Positions 33,671-43,190 of a DNA stretch of 64,000 nt are shown here, in pieces (the stretch's first letter is position 1; each line of letters begins with the position of its first letter). Under the pieces are notes generated by a model, which made no database searches, had not been told where the DNA came from, and worked only from the letters and a program-made list of their open reading frames with translations. The stretch comes from Cyanobacteria bacterium FACHB-471 (GTDB taxonomy: Bacteria > Cyanobacteriota > Cyanobacteriia > Elainellales > Elainellaceae). The position numbers were made by a program, and so were the translations under genes. The stretch covers positions 186,001 to 250,000 of the forward strand of contig JACJOC010000098.1 of NCBI GenBank assembly GCA_014695345.1, in the 5' to 3' direction.

Positions 33671-34246
33671 CTAGAACCGTTGGGATTCTGGTGGAGCGCT
33701 TCCACCCCCGGGTTGGTCAAGGAACAGGTTCTTGGCGCTGTCATTTTGGTAGATGCAGTCAATCTTGGGTTCTCTACCATTCCCCTCAATGCTGCCCGTG
33801 AAACCGAAGGTGTTCATCCGGTTCTTACACTCGCGTACCTGCTGAGGTGAAATCAGATTGTTTCGCTCTAAAACTGCCCAGTTGTTATTCCGAAGCACAC
33901 AACCTGGCTGCATCGACGGCTGAGAGATATAGACATTAAACGGGCTAAGCGTCACAAACGCCCTCATATCCATCGTCACCGCACTCGCGCCATATTGAAC
34001 GCAGATCTCAGCGTTGGGCGCACTTCTATCAATAAATTCGCGAGAGGCGACGTTTTCTGGGGTGAAGTTTGCGGTCGAGCTAATCGCGACACCGATCCCA
34101 ACTCCCAGGATAAAGATTCCTGCCAGAATTGCCATTGTTGTAGCGTTCAAAGCTGCCATGATGGGCGATCGCCCTGAAGATTCCTGATATCGATCCTGCG
34201 GTTGGCGTGCTGGTGGTCTGGGGGGTGATTTTGTCTTACGTCTCAT
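33671..34246 (-). CDS. DUF3172 domain-containing protein
   Basis: A 191-residue cyanobacterial protein. A basic Pro-rich N-terminus precedes one transmembrane helix (about 35-57, MAILAGIFILGVGIGVAISS). The rest, ENVASREFIDRSAPNAEICVQYGASAVTMDMRAFVTLSPFNVYISQPSMQPGCVLRNNNW, matches DUF3172 in style, including the Cys pair. Four Cys outside the membrane (near residues 81, 116, 140 and 163) could form disulfides. The role is unknown. It ends next to the bidirectional terminator and is transcribed alone. Confidence 0.87.
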   Translation of the reverse strand: MRRKTKSPPRPPARQPQDRYQESSGRSPIMAALNATTMAILAGIFILGVGIGVAISSTANFTPENVASREFIDRSAPNAEICVQYGASAVTMDMRAFVTLSPFNVYISQPSMQPGCVLRNNNWAVLERNNLISPQQVRECKNRMNTFGFTGSIEGNGREPKIDCIYQNDSAKNLFLDQPGGGSAPPESQRF

Positions 34247-34526
34247 AGCAACTTGGGTTCACAACGGTGTAGGGAGTAGTTCGTAACGCAATTGCAGACT
34301 TAGCAACCGACCATTAAATCAGGGGATTATATATCGAGTTTGTTTACTTAAAAACTAAAGTTACACAAATTTCTATCTCTACTAGTCTAGCTTAAGCCCT
34401 GGTCCACTCGTTCTGCCAATACTCCTACTAACTAATCCCCAATTCCAAAAAAATGTCGGTTGGTCAGGCAAGAGATGTAAAAATAGGGAAAAACTTACTT
34501 ATCGTTATCATTGGGTCGCAATAATA

Positions 34527-35351
34527 GTGGCTTCTCAACCCCCGCTCCAGTTGGGTAAAACCTACAAAGTTTCTTTACTTCGCAGCATTTTCACAGATAG
34601 CCTTACCGTTTTTTGGGGAGACTGGCTCGACTTGCGAGTTCGCATCCTTCAGGTTGCGGCTTCGGGGTTAATTTCTCCTTTGATCTATATCTTGGCGTTT
34701 GGGCTGGGGTTAGGCAGTGCTTTAGATTCAGCTATGGAACCGCCGGTCGGTGACAACTATCTCCAGTTTATTTTGCCGGGAATGGTAGCACTGTCGTCCA
34801 TGACCATTAGTTTTGGTGGCACAACCTTCTCCATCTGCGGCGAACGTCTCTACACCAAAACGTTTGAAGAAATTCTGCTGCTGCCTGTTCATCCGCTAGC
34901 GCTTTTCTTGGGAAAAATGCTTGCAGGCGTAGTACGCGGCTTAATGACTTCTGCCTCTGTAATTCTGATTGCTATCCTGTTTACGGGGCAGTTCAGTTTT
35001 CTCAATCCGCTGTTTTTGCTGCTGCTAGTCCTAAACTGCTCTGTGTTTGCAGGACTCGGTGTCATTGTTGGGCTAAACGTCAAGTCGTTAGAAGGCGTTG
35101 GTTTACTCAATAATTTCTTGATTGTGCCAATGTCCTTTTTGGGTGCTACATTTTTTGATCCGACCACCCTGCCACTGATACTCAAAGCAGTTGTCTACTG
35201 TCTGCCGCTGACTTACACCAGCATTGGACTACGAGCGGCGGCTTATCTGCCCATTTCGCAGTTTCCCTGGTACAGTATTCCGGTGCTGCTGCTGATTGCG
35301 ATCGCCCTTTCAGCGATTGGTGCCTATCAGTTTGCCCATCAGCAAGATTAA
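34527..35351 (+). CDS. ABC-2 type transporter permease
   Basis: A 274-residue permease starting at GTG 34527, since no ATG near it fits the alignment. Six transmembrane segments: about 36-59, 70-90, 115-140, 146-165, 177-195 and 240-262. FILPGMVALSSMTISFGG and RLYTKTFEEILLLPVHPLALFLGKMLAG are typical of ABC-2 exporters of the NodJ/DrrB type (drug, polysaccharide or lipid export). The ATPase partner is not adjacent. lysS begins 51 bases downstream, after heptamer repeats, so cotranscription is possible. Confidence 0.9.
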   Translation: MASQPPLQLGKTYKVSLLRSIFTDSLTVFWGDWLDLRVRILQVAASGLISPLIYILAFGLGLGSALDSAMEPPVGDNYLQFILPGMVALSSMTISFGGTTFSICGERLYTKTFEEILLLPVHPLALFLGKMLAGVVRGLMTSASVILIAILFTGQFSFLNPLFLLLLVLNCSVFAGLGVIVGLNVKSLEGVGLLNNFLIVPMSFLGATFFDPTTLPLILKAVVYCLPLTYTSIGLRAAAYLPISQFPWYSIPVLLLIAIALSAIGAYQFAHQQD

Positions 35352-35369
35352 GGGGCTAGCCCCTCTCCA

Positions 35370-35397
35370 CCCCAATTCCCAACTCCTAATCCCCAAT
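35370..35397. repeat. Degenerate CCCCAAT heptamer repeat before lysS
   Basis: Units CCCCAAT, TCCCAACT, CCTAAT and CCCCAAT in succession are the complement-strand form of the heptamer repeats at 8864 and 27706. They fill the gap before lysS and replace any recognisable ribosome-binding site for it. Confidence 0.65.
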
Positions 35398-35402
35398 TTC
35401 AA

Positions 35403-36920
35403 ATGTCTTCCGACGAAATTCGCGCTGCCCGACTCGAAAAAGTTGCCCAACTGCGGCAATTAGGCTTTGATCCCTACGCTTATCAATGGGAATCAACTCA
35501 CCATGCGGCTGACCTTCAGGAAAAATACGCTGACCTAGCCAGTGGTGAAGAGGTCGATGTAGAAGTGGCGATCGCCGGACGCATTCTGGCGCGGCGCGTC
35601 TTTGGTAAACTTGCCTTCTTTACCCTGCAAGATGAGACAGGCGCGATTCAGCTTTATCTGGATAAAACCAGAATCCAAGAAAGCATGGCGGAGCGTGACC
35701 CCGATGCGTTCAATCATGTCAAGCAGCTTACGGATGTAGGCGATATTCTTGGCGTTCGCGGCACGATCAAGCGCACCGAGAAGGGAGAACTGTCTGTTTA
35801 CGTCAAGCAGTACGCCATTCTGACCAAATCCCTGTTGCCCTTGCCCGACAAGTGGCATGGACTCACCGACGTGGCTAAGCGCTATCGCCAACGCTACGTT
35901 GACCTGATCGTTAACCCAGAAGTACGGACAACTTTTCGTCGTCGCGCCTTGATTACAGCCGCGATTCGGCGCTATTTAGACCAACACGACTTCATTGAAA
36001 TTGAAACTCCTGTTCTCCAAGCAGAAGCAGGGGGGGCAGAAGCTCGTCCCTTCATCACGTATCACAACACGCTGGAGATGGATCTGTATCTGCGAATCGC
36101 AACAGAACTTCATCTGAAGCGGCTGATCGTGGGCGGATTTGAGCGCGTGTTTGAACTGGGACGAATTTTTCGCAATGAGGGCGTTTCGACCCGCCACAAC
36201 CCTGAGTTTACGACGCTGGAAGTATATCAGGCTTACGCTGACTACCGCGACATCATGGCACTGGTTGAAGGGCTGATTACGACTGCCGCTCAAGATGTTC
36301 TGGGAACGCTGCAAATTACTTATCAAGGGCAGGCGATCGATCTAACCCCACCTTGGCGAAGAGCTACAATGCATGACCTTGTGCAAGAGCAAACGGGACT
36401 TGATTTCAACCAATTCAAAACGCTTGACGAAGCAAAAGCAGCGGCTAAAGCAGCAGGTTTGGTTGATTCAGACAAATGTGCCAGCGTTGGACATGTTTTG
36501 AACGAAGCGTTTGAGCAAAAGGTGGAAGGGCAACTGACTCAACCCACCTTTGTGCTGGAATATCCGGTGGAAATTTCGCCTTTGGCAAAACCCCATCGGG
36601 ACAAACCTGGTTTGGTAGAGAGGTTTGAACTGTTTGTAGTCGGACGTGAAACGGCAAATGGCTTCTCTGAGTTGACGGATCCAATTGACCAGCGAGAACG
36701 GTTTGAAGCCCAAGCTGCCCGTAAAGCTGCCGGAGATCTGGAAGCTCCTGGCGTAGATGAGGATTTTCTCACGGCTCTGGAATATGGAATGCCACCTACA
36801 GGGGGCGTGGGTATTGGTATCGATCGCCTGGTAATGCTGCTGTGTGATTGTGCCAGCATTCGCGATGCGATCGCCTTCCCCTTGCTCAAACCCGAAAAGC
36901 CCGACGAGGAGGAAACGTAG
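35403..36920 (+). CDS. lysS: Lysine--tRNA ligase, class II
   Basis: A 505-residue LysRS-II. An N-terminal OB-fold anticodon-binding domain (about 45-165) contains [30 protein letters not shown]. The class II catalytic core (about 170-495) shows motif 2, [20 protein letters not shown], and motif 3, [13 protein letters not shown]. The enzyme charges tRNA-Lys. Length is standard. No Shine-Dalgarno is visible at the ATG; the upstream gap is heptamer repeat. A hairpin follows about 100 bases downstream. Confidence 0.97.
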   Translation: MSSDEIRAARLEKVAQLRQLGFDPYAYQWESTHHAADLQEKYADLASGEEVDVEVAIAGRILARRVFGKLAFFTLQDETGAIQLYLDKTRIQESMAERDPDAFNHVKQLTDVGDILGVRGTIKRTEKGELSVYVKQYAILTKSLLPLPDKWHGLTDVAKRYRQRYVDLIVNPEVRTTFRRRALITAAIRRYLDQHDFIEIETPVLQAEAGGAEARPFITYHNTLEMDLYLRIATELHLKRLIVGGFERVFELGRIFRNEGVSTRHNPEFTTLEVYQAYADYRDIMALVEGLITTAAQDVLGTLQITYQGQAIDLTPPWRRATMHDLVQEQTGLDFNQFKTLDEAKAAAKAAGLVDSDKCASVGHVLNEAFEQKVEGQLTQPTFVLEYPVEISPLAKPHRDKPGLVERFELFVVGRETANGFSELTDPIDQRERFEAQAARKAAGDLEAPGVDEDFLTALEYGMPPTGGVGIGIDRLVMLLCDCASIRDAIAFPLLKPEKPDEEET

Positions 36921-37022
36921 TGCAGTTTTAGGAGTGGTTCATCAAGAACCGCTATGAGGGCTATTAGGACATTCAACGCTTTTCTAATTTTCTTTGTCTA
37001 GAGGGCTGTGTACTATGAGTAT

Positions 37023-37052
37023 GAATTGACGAGTGCGATCGCTCGTCAATTC
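37023..37052. terminator. Hairpin between lysS and the transketolase-family gene
   Basis: GAATTGACGAG (37023-37033) and CTCGTCAATTC (37042-37052) pair around TGCGATCG, so a HIP1-like core forms the loop. It lies about 100 bases after lysS and 25 bases before the next start. There is no T tract. Confidence 0.55.
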
Positions 37053-37077
37053 TGTAGTCGCAGTAGGTATCTGAAGC

Positions 37078-39288
37078 ATGACCGCAGTCACTCCACTCTC
37101 CTCAACCACTCCTGCTTTTTGCGAAGGGATTCAATATTTTGCTGATAGTTTGCCCCAGTTTGAGACGTATGGCAAAACGCCAGCGATCGCCGCTAACCAA
37201 AGTGCGATCAGCGATCCAACTGATCCCGCTGCTGTCTATCAAACGCTGCTGGCTGCCGATGCACTGCGCTACATGATTTTGCAAGTGACGGCTAGCAAAG
37301 CCTCTGGACATCCTGGTGGATTTGCCAGTCAGGTTGAAGCCTATGCTGCATTGGTCATGCTTGGCTACAAAAACATCCTTACAGAAGTCGGACATCACGC
37401 CCCCGGTTTCTACAGCGCCATGTTTATCGATCGCTCCCTTGAAGACATGGGGATCAGCACTGTGCAGCAATTGCGCGATCGCTTCCGAGAACAGCACGGT
37501 TTGCTAGGGCACTTGTCTGGCTTCATTCCTGGCATTCTTGCGCCTGCTGGGCCACTAGGACAGGGACAACACTTTGCCATGTCGGCCGCCTTGCTGCACC
37601 GTGACAAGCTTTTCCCCTTCACTGTAGGCGATGGTGGTTTGGGCGAACCCTACGTCATGAGTTCGATGGCGCATTTCCACACCGCCTACCCTGACGTAAC
37701 CAACTTTTTGCCCGTCCTCGTGTGGAATGGCTATTCTCAGGAACACCACAGCATGGTGTCTACTCAGTCCAACGAACGCATGACAGCCTACTGGCACGGC
37801 AACGGCTTCGAGGAAATCGTGCTAGTTGACGCAAAAGACTTTGACGACCAGAATCAGCCCGGAGACTATGTAGACAGCACCGCATTCTCCTTTGAGCGCC
37901 GCTTGGCATTTACCCAAGCCGTACTGCAAGCTGCGGACAAAGCGGCTTGTGCAGCACTGGGCGGCAAACTAACCGTATTCATCATCAAGCAGCTTAAGGG
38001 TGCGGGCGTTCATGCTCGTGGCTCCAAGTCTCACAACCTCTATGCCCATCACACCTTAGAAAATGCGGAGGTAATCGCCGCGCTCAAAGCCCGCGCCCTA
38101 ACTCCCGCCGCCTGGGAACTGGTACGCACTAACGCTGAAAGGGCAGGTGGTGGCCCCGCTGCGAAAACGTCCGTTACGGAATCCGTGTTACCGATCCCTG
38201 ATCTGGGCGAACTGCCGCTAGAAGAATTCCCGGTTGGTGGCGACAAGCAAGTTTCTACTACCGCAATGGGTCGCTTGGTAGGAACGGTGGGAGAACGCGA
38301 TCGCCAATTTGTCGTCACCAACGCAGACGGCAATGAAGCTTCTGGCATCGGCAATATTAACCAGGCGCTAAAGGTAATTCACCCCACAACTGACCCGCTC
38401 TACAACCAGAGCCCCAACGGGCAGGTGTATGAACCGCTGAGCGAAGATGCCTGTGCAGGTTTGGCAGCAGGACTGGCGCTAATGGGTGGGCGATCGCTGT
38501 GGTGTTCCTACGAATCTTTTGCGATCAACGGCTTACCGATCTGGCAGACCGTCACTCAGGCAATGGCAGAATTGCGTCGCTCCACGCCTTCTACCGTCAC
38601 CCTATTCACCGCTGGCGCACTGGAACAAGGACGTAACGGTTGGACCCATCAGCGCCCCGAAATCGAAGCTTATTTTGCTGGAATGATGCGAAACGGCAAC
38701 GTTTTTCCGCTGTTTCCTCCGGACGCCAACAGCATCCAAGTTTGCTACGACTGGGCACTGTCCACCCAAAACAAGGGAATTGTGATTACTGCCAGCAAGT
38801 CTCCGCTGCCAATTCGCACAACCTTTAAGCAGACTCAGCAGGCGTTGAGAGACGGAGCGATCGCCCTCCAGGAAACCAGCGGCAGCAAAACTGTTGTGCT
38901 TGCCACAATTGGCGACATGACTCTGATCCCCGCTCTTGAAGCTGCTGACCAACTTCAAAGTCAGGGCATTGGTGTTCGCGTCGTCTCAATCGTTAGTCCC
39001 CGTCGTCTCTACCGTCCCAGCGACGTTGCCTGGGATATTTGCTCCGAGCCAGACGGCGATTTCCTGGACGATGCTAAATTTGAGTCCCTGTTTGGCGGCG
39101 ATGCACTGATCGGCATCACAGGTGGAGCCAGCGGCATGTTAGAGCCAATTATGCTCCGCAGCACTGCCAAGCGCGACACCTTTGCCTGGAAGCGCGGCGA
39201 AACCACTGCCACTGCCACCCAGCTGATGGAATTCAACGGCATCACTGCTGCTGCCCTAACCCAACGTGCTTTGGAATTGGTGCAGTAA
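37078..39288 (+). CDS. Thiamine-diphosphate transketolase/phosphoketolase-family enzyme
   Basis: A 736-residue ThDP enzyme. The N-terminal third has ASKASGHPGGF (the transketolase SGHPGG motif) and the ThDP motif starting GDGG with a closing WN about 27 residues on (VGDGGLGEPYVMSS...VLVWNG). AGPLGQGQHFA is the transketolase GPLGQG motif. The pyrimidine-binding and C-terminal domains follow from about residue 400. Overall it resembles the Synechocystis Sll0529 type, often annotated as a second phosphoketolase. If so it cleaves a ketose phosphate to acetyl-phosphate; a transketolase activity is equally possible. It is about 65-90 residues longer than ordinary transketolase and shorter than classical phosphoketolase. 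Confidence 0.82.
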   Translation: MTAVTPLSSTTPAFCEGIQYFADSLPQFETYGKTPAIAANQSAISDPTDPAAVYQTLLAADALRYMILQVTASKASGHPGGFASQVEAYAALVMLGYKNILTEVGHHAPGFYSAMFIDRSLEDMGISTVQQLRDRFREQHGLLGHLSGFIPGILAPAGPLGQGQHFAMSAALLHRDKLFPFTVGDGGLGEPYVMSSMAHFHTAYPDVTNFLPVLVWNGYSQEHHSMVSTQSNERMTAYWHGNGFEEIVLVDAKDFDDQNQPGDYVDSTAFSFERRLAFTQAVLQAADKAACAALGGKLTVFIIKQLKGAGVHARGSKSHNLYAHHTLENAEVIAALKARALTPAAWELVRTNAERAGGGPAAKTSVTESVLPIPDLGELPLEEFPVGGDKQVSTTAMGRLVGTVGERDRQFVVTNADGNEASGIGNINQALKVIHPTTDPLYNQSPNGQVYEPLSEDACAGLAAGLALMGGRSLWCSYESFAINGLPIWQTVTQAMAELRRSTPSTVTLFTAGALEQGRNGWTHQRPEIEAYFAGMMRNGNVFPLFPPDANSIQVCYDWALSTQNKGIVITASKSPLPIRTTFKQTQQALRDGAIALQETSGSKTVVLATIGDMTLIPALEAADQLQSQGIGVRVVSIVSPRRLYRPSDVAWDICSEPDGDFLDDAKFESLFGGDALIGITGGASGMLEPIMLRSTAKRDTFAWKRGETTATATQLMEFNGITAAALTQRALELVQ

Positions 39289-39370
39289 AGACACAGGTAA
39301 TCCTTTTGTTGGGGCGATCGCAATTCCAGCGATGAACTAGCTAAATTGGCAATCGGGCTCAGGAAAAAAA

Positions 39371-39423
39371 CAGCGGACAGTTCAATTTCATAGAATTTCT
39401 CTATGAAATTGAACTGTCCGCTG
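39371..39423. terminator. 24-bp stem hairpin overlapping the end of a reverse gene
   Basis: Perfect 24-base arms (39371-39394 and 39400-39423) surround ATTTC; the left arm begins CAGCGGACAGTTC. A-rich on the left side, it can stop transcription from both the transketolase-family gene and the reverse gene at 39401-39607. The right arm encodes that gene's last seven codons and stop, so stem and coding constraint coincide. Confidence 0.8.
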
Positions 39424-39607
39424 ACTCTGCTTTTACTTCCAGGTCAATTTCTGCGTAAACGCTAGAAAACTCTCTGGGATCGGAGGCAACATTGCGATCG
39501 CCCTGTTCTAGCCGGATTGCCAATATTTTTCCCTGTCCTTGGGAGATGATGTACTCTTCGATCGCCCGCTTAATGTCTTTCTCTTGCAGAATAATCTTAG
39601 TTTCCAT
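39401..39607 (-). CDS. Small conserved-type hypothetical protein
   Basis: A 68-residue acidic protein from the ATG at 39607 (METKIILQEKDIKRAIEEYI). The open frame continues 52 codons further upstream to an ATG at 39763, but that part is irregular and looks non-coding; the short start is preferred although its ribosome site is weak. The core reads EKDIKRAIEEYIISQGQGKILAIRLEQGDRN...VYAEIDLEVKAE, one helix then strands. The last seven residues are dictated by the terminator arm. No function can be assigned. Confidence 0.6.
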   Translation of the reverse strand: METKIILQEKDIKRAIEEYIISQGQGKILAIRLEQGDRNVASDPREFSSVYAEIDLEVKAESADSSIS

Positions 39608-39807
39608 CCTGTTTAACCCCGTTAAACTTGGCAGCTTTGCTGCATCTGGAGATAAGTTGGTGTCTGGTGATTGGTCTGTTACAGACTCATTCGTTCCTGA
39701 AATCAGCAACGCCAGCTTGACTATATGATGTAGTTGATTCTTTGGCAGAAGGGTATTCCTCAAAAGGCTGAGTTCTGCATAAATTCATTATCTGCTTTGA
39801 GATTGCT

Positions 39808-40644
39808 GTGAAACTCACTCAAACTGCTGTGGGGCGATCGCTCCTTTTAGGATTGGTTACGCTGGTCGTGATTTTAGGGTTAAGCGGAGGGGCGATCGCC
39901 AGAATTGTTCCGTGGAATTCGATTGATTCTCCAACCCTGATCAGTCAGGCAAACCAGAACAGCAGCACCTCAGCCGAATCGGGTAATTCGCCCGTGATGT
40001 TGCGAGGGATGCCGCTGCCAGAGCCACCCTTTCCAGAGCCAATTTTGCCGGGAACAACGGCTTCGCCATCGGGCTATGTTCCTCGTCAGGAGAGCGCTCC
40101 AGCGCATCCCACTAACTATGGCGAACGGTTTGCTCAAGATTCAGACGGCAGGCTCGTCTCCAATGACCTGATCGTCGTCATTCACGAAACCGTTGGGTCT
40201 GCCTCCAGCGCTATCAACACCTTTCAGACACCGCATCCCAGAGACGAAGACCAGGTTAGCTATCACTCCCTCATCAAGCGAGACGGCACCGTCGTTTACA
40301 TCGTGCCACCGGAGTTGAGAGCTTTTGGGGCAGGCAGTTCCGTATTTGAAGGTCCTAATGGCCCAGAGACGGTGAGAACTAACCCTGCCTTTGCCTCTTC
40401 GGTCAACAACTTCGCCTATCACACCTCACTAGAATCGCCTAACGACGGACGCGGCAACAGCAGCAGACACAGCGGCTACACCGAAGCGCAGTATCAGTCG
40501 CTTGCCTGGGTGGTCGCCCAAACCCACGTTCCCGATAATAGAATTACTACCCATCGAGCCGTCGATCGCTCAGGCACTCGCCGCGATCCCCGCAGCTTCA
40601 ACTCGCAGAGATTTATAGAGTTGCTGCATACGTATTCGAGGTAG
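39808..40644 (+). CDS. Exported N-acetylmuramoyl-L-alanine amidase (Amidase_2 type)
   Basis: A 278-residue protein from GTG at 39808. A signal peptide covers about 1-33. The linker (about 40-110) is Pro-rich, followed by an Amidase_2/PGRP-like zinc amidase domain (about 115-275): VVIHETVG carries the first zinc His, [17 protein letters not shown] the typical core, FAYHTSLES, and [14 protein letters not shown] the third ligand with the nearby Lys/Arg replaced. It would cleave the lactyl-peptide bond of peptidoglycan. trmFO follows by 52 bases on the same strand. Confidence 0.87.
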   Translation: MKLTQTAVGRSLLLGLVTLVVILGLSGGAIARIVPWNSIDSPTLISQANQNSSTSAESGNSPVMLRGMPLPEPPFPEPILPGTTASPSGYVPRQESAPAHPTNYGERFAQDSDGRLVSNDLIVVIHETVGSASSAINTFQTPHPRDEDQVSYHSLIKRDGTVVYIVPPELRAFGAGSSVFEGPNGPETVRTNPAFASSVNNFAYHTSLESPNDGRGNSSRHSGYTEAQYQSLAWVVAQTHVPDNRITTHRAVDRSGTRRDPRSFNSQRFIELLHTYSR

Positions 40645-40696
40645 GAGTTGGGGGTTAGGGTTGGAGGAGATGGGAAGTGGATGGGATGATGGAACG

Positions 40697-42079
40697 ATGA
40701 CAGAAATGAAACCGATTCAGGTAATTGGCGGCGGGCTGGCTGGAACTGAAGCAGCCTGGCAAATTGCTCAGGCAGGAGTACCATTGGTTTTGCATGAAAT
40801 GCGACCGCTGCGGCTCAGTCCAGCTCACCACAGCGAGCATTTAGCAGAACTGGTGTGCAGCAATTCGTTTGGGGCACAGGCAAGCGATCGCGCCTCTGGT
40901 CTTTTGCACGAAGAGTTGCGTCGCCTTGGCTCTATCGTAATTGGCAAAGCAGACGAACACGCTGTGCCTGCGGGTGGCGCGTTAGCAGTCGATCGGGCTG
41001 TGTTTAGCAGTAATCTGACCGAAGTGCTGGCTCAACATCCGCTGATTGAACTGCGGCGATCGGAAGTGAGCCAGATTCCCACCGATGGGATCGTCGTACT
41101 CACGACCGGGCCGCTCACCAGTCCGGCTCTGACGGATGACCTGCATCGTTTTACTGGTCTGGAATACATGAGCTTCTTTGATGCAGCCAGTCCTATTGTC
41201 GTAGGCGAATCGATCAACATGGAGGTTGCCTTCCTCGCCTCCCGCTATGACCGGGGCGAAGCAGCTTACTTGAATTGCCCCATGAATCGGGAGCAGTATC
41301 TTCACTTCTGGCAAGAACTCTGCGCGGCAGAACAGGCAGAATTGAAAGATTTTGAACGCGAGACGGCAAAGTTTTTTGAGGCTTGTTTGCCTATCGAGGA
41401 AATGGCGCGGCGAGGTGAAGACACCATGCGCTACGGTCCGCTTAAGCCTGTGGGTTTATTTGATGCGCGCAAAGGCGATTTTCGTGATCCTGAGCGGAAG
41501 GGCGATCGCCCCTATGCTGTCGTTCAGTTGCGTCAGGAAGACAAAGCCGGACAGCTTTGGAATATGGTTGGCTTCCAGACCAACTTGCGCTGGGGAGAAC
41601 AAAAGCGAGTGTTTCGGCTAATTCCTGGACTTGAGGAAGCCGAGTTTGTCCGCATGGGCGTGATGCACCGCAATACTTTCATCAATGCACCGGAACTGCT
41701 GCACCCATCGCTTCAATTCAAAACTCGCTCAACGTTGCTTGCCGCTGGACAACTAGTTGGAACTGAAGGCTACACCGCAGCCACAGCAGGCGGTTGGCTA
41801 GCTGGAACCAACGCAGCCCGCATTGCCCTTGGTCAAGATCCGTTGGTATTACCCGAAACAACCATGATGGGTGCGCTGTTTGACTTCATCAGTTCTGCCT
41901 CACCCAAACACTTCCAGCCAATGCCGCCCAACTTCGGCATCTTACCAGAACTGCCCCAGCGAATTCGCAACAAGCGCGAACGGTATGGTGTATATCGCGA
42001 TCGCGCCTTCTCAGACCTCTCAACCTGGAGTCGCCAGCATTCCATTTCCCTCTATGCCGCAGATTTGCAAAGAGCTTGA
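40697..42079 (+). CDS. trmFO: tRNA (uracil-54) C5-methyltransferase, folate/FAD-dependent
   Basis: A 460-residue TrmFO from the ATG at 40697 ([13 protein letters not shown]). The FAD-binding Rossmann motif is [41 protein letters not shown] and FFDAASPIV are family signatures, and [10 protein letters not shown] holds the catalytic Cys. TrmFO makes ribothymidine at position 54 of the T-loop using methylenetetrahydrofolate and FADH2. Length is standard. A frame extension of 12 codons upstream is not supported. Confidence 0.96.
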   Translation: MTEMKPIQVIGGGLAGTEAAWQIAQAGVPLVLHEMRPLRLSPAHHSEHLAELVCSNSFGAQASDRASGLLHEELRRLGSIVIGKADEHAVPAGGALAVDRAVFSSNLTEVLAQHPLIELRRSEVSQIPTDGIVVLTTGPLTSPALTDDLHRFTGLEYMSFFDAASPIVVGESINMEVAFLASRYDRGEAAYLNCPMNREQYLHFWQELCAAEQAELKDFERETAKFFEACLPIEEMARRGEDTMRYGPLKPVGLFDARKGDFRDPERKGDRPYAVVQLRQEDKAGQLWNMVGFQTNLRWGEQKRVFRLIPGLEEAEFVRMGVMHRNTFINAPELLHPSLQFKTRSTLLAAGQLVGTEGYTAATAGGWLAGTNAARIALGQDPLVLPETTMMGALFDFISSASPKHFQPMPPNFGILPELPQRIRNKRERYGVYRDRAFSDLSTWSRQHSISLYAADLQRA

Positions 42080-42157
42080 GAACAAATGGCAATGATCGAA
42101 GCCTGAGATCGAAGGTTATTAAGTCAATATCATTACCATTTGCACAAAGAAAGCTTT

Positions 42158-42343
42158 TTAATTGTTGGGCAATTGCTCAATTACTTGAACATAGGCTGAA
42201 TATTGACCAGGTACATTTTGAACTTCGGTGATCGTCAGTAAACCTTGCCAATTCCGTCCTTGCTCATCTTCAAAATTCCAAAGGCTCCATTCCAAAAGCT
42301 CTCCTTCACCGCTATCAATCTGCGTCCAATTAGTTTGTTGAAA
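42158..42343 (-). pseudogene. Detached C-terminus of the exported protein, after an in-frame amber codon
   Basis: Directly after the TAG at 42344-42346, the same frame stays open for 61 codons to a TAA at 42158-42160. The translation (FQQTNWTQIDSGEGELLEWSLW...) continues the fold: the preceding repeat unit in the intact part reads FSSYQQQLLDANWQYLDS, and this tail supplies the matching HYNR-x-FQQTNWTQIDS copy and its strands. So the gene was 42158-43054 and has lost 61 residues to one nonsense change (CAG to TAG is the simplest), or is read through. Confidence 0.75.
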
Positions 42344-43054
42344 CTAGCGATTGTAATGATCAATTAGTGCTTTAGCATCTAAATCACTTTCAATTTCAAC
42401 GTCCGAGCGAAAACCATCATTACTACCAGAGCCAATAAAAGCATCAGCAGGCGGCGGCAGATTTGGCAACGGTGAATCTATGCCGCTTTGAGAACATATA
42501 GAAACAGGTGAATCTTGAAGTCCAGAATTGAAGCTTTCTAAGAGTTCTACTTCTACTAGCGTCTGAGAATTACCTTGAGGCTGAGTTGAAGTAAGTGAAA
42601 TAAGCAACAAAGAAGACTCAGAGGGAGAACAATAGCTGGCATACTTGAACATCTGATTGCCAGTATCTTCACTAGGTTCTACAGCAAGAAAACCTTGATT
42701 TGTAGAGTTAGAATCTAGATACTGCCAATTTGCATCAAGCAATTGCTGTTGATAAGAAGAAAAAACCTCTTCTAGCGATTGAGCTACTTTGAGTAGGATT
42801 CGTGCAGAGCTATCGCTATTTCTTAGAATAGAGCCAACAGTTTCTGCTCCTCTTGGTAAAGGAAGATCTTCTGGCAATGAATTGGGAAGTTGACCCGGAA
42901 GAATTTGAGTGTCTTGGTTAGACCCAGTTAAAAATCTAACCATTTCCTGAAGCAAAGAGACTTCGCTTTCGGGAATCGGTTGGGCTGAGACTGTCCCCCA
43001 GGATAAAGCGAAGCTAGCTGCAACTAGCGCGGGTAAAAGCCGGAAGTAAACCAT
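42344..43054 (-). CDS. Exported repeat protein of unknown function, truncated by an amber codon
   Basis: A 236-residue product with a signal peptide (about 1-24, cleavage near VSAQP). The mature part has LPNSLPEDLPLPRGAETVGSILR and a domain unit of one helix plus strands (VFSSYQQQLLDANWQYLDSNSTNQGF...LISLTSTQPQGNSQTLVEVEL); a second unit starts with DLDAKALIDHYNR and is cut off by TAG at 42344. In-frame sequence beyond completes the second unit. The truncated form may be unstable. No known family recognised. Upstream of it lies the promoter region shared with no other gene. Confidence 0.75.
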   Translation of the reverse strand: MVYFRLLPALVAASFALSWGTVSAQPIPESEVSLLQEMVRFLTGSNQDTQILPGQLPNSLPEDLPLPRGAETVGSILRNSDSSARILLKVAQSLEEVFSSYQQQLLDANWQYLDSNSTNQGFLAVEPSEDTGNQMFKYASYCSPSESSLLLISLTSTQPQGNSQTLVEVELLESFNSGLQDSPVSICSQSGIDSPLPNLPPPADAFIGSGSNDGFRSDVEIESDLDAKALIDHYNR

Positions 43055-43190
43055 AGATACCTCTCAAATCTTGAATCGCCGACTGACGATCGCCCGTACT
43101 AGCTCTAACAATTGCACTTCAGCCTACAACCTCCCTCACCCAGTTGTGTGAACTCATGGGAAGAAAGTCCTACCTATGCACAGTCATTCC

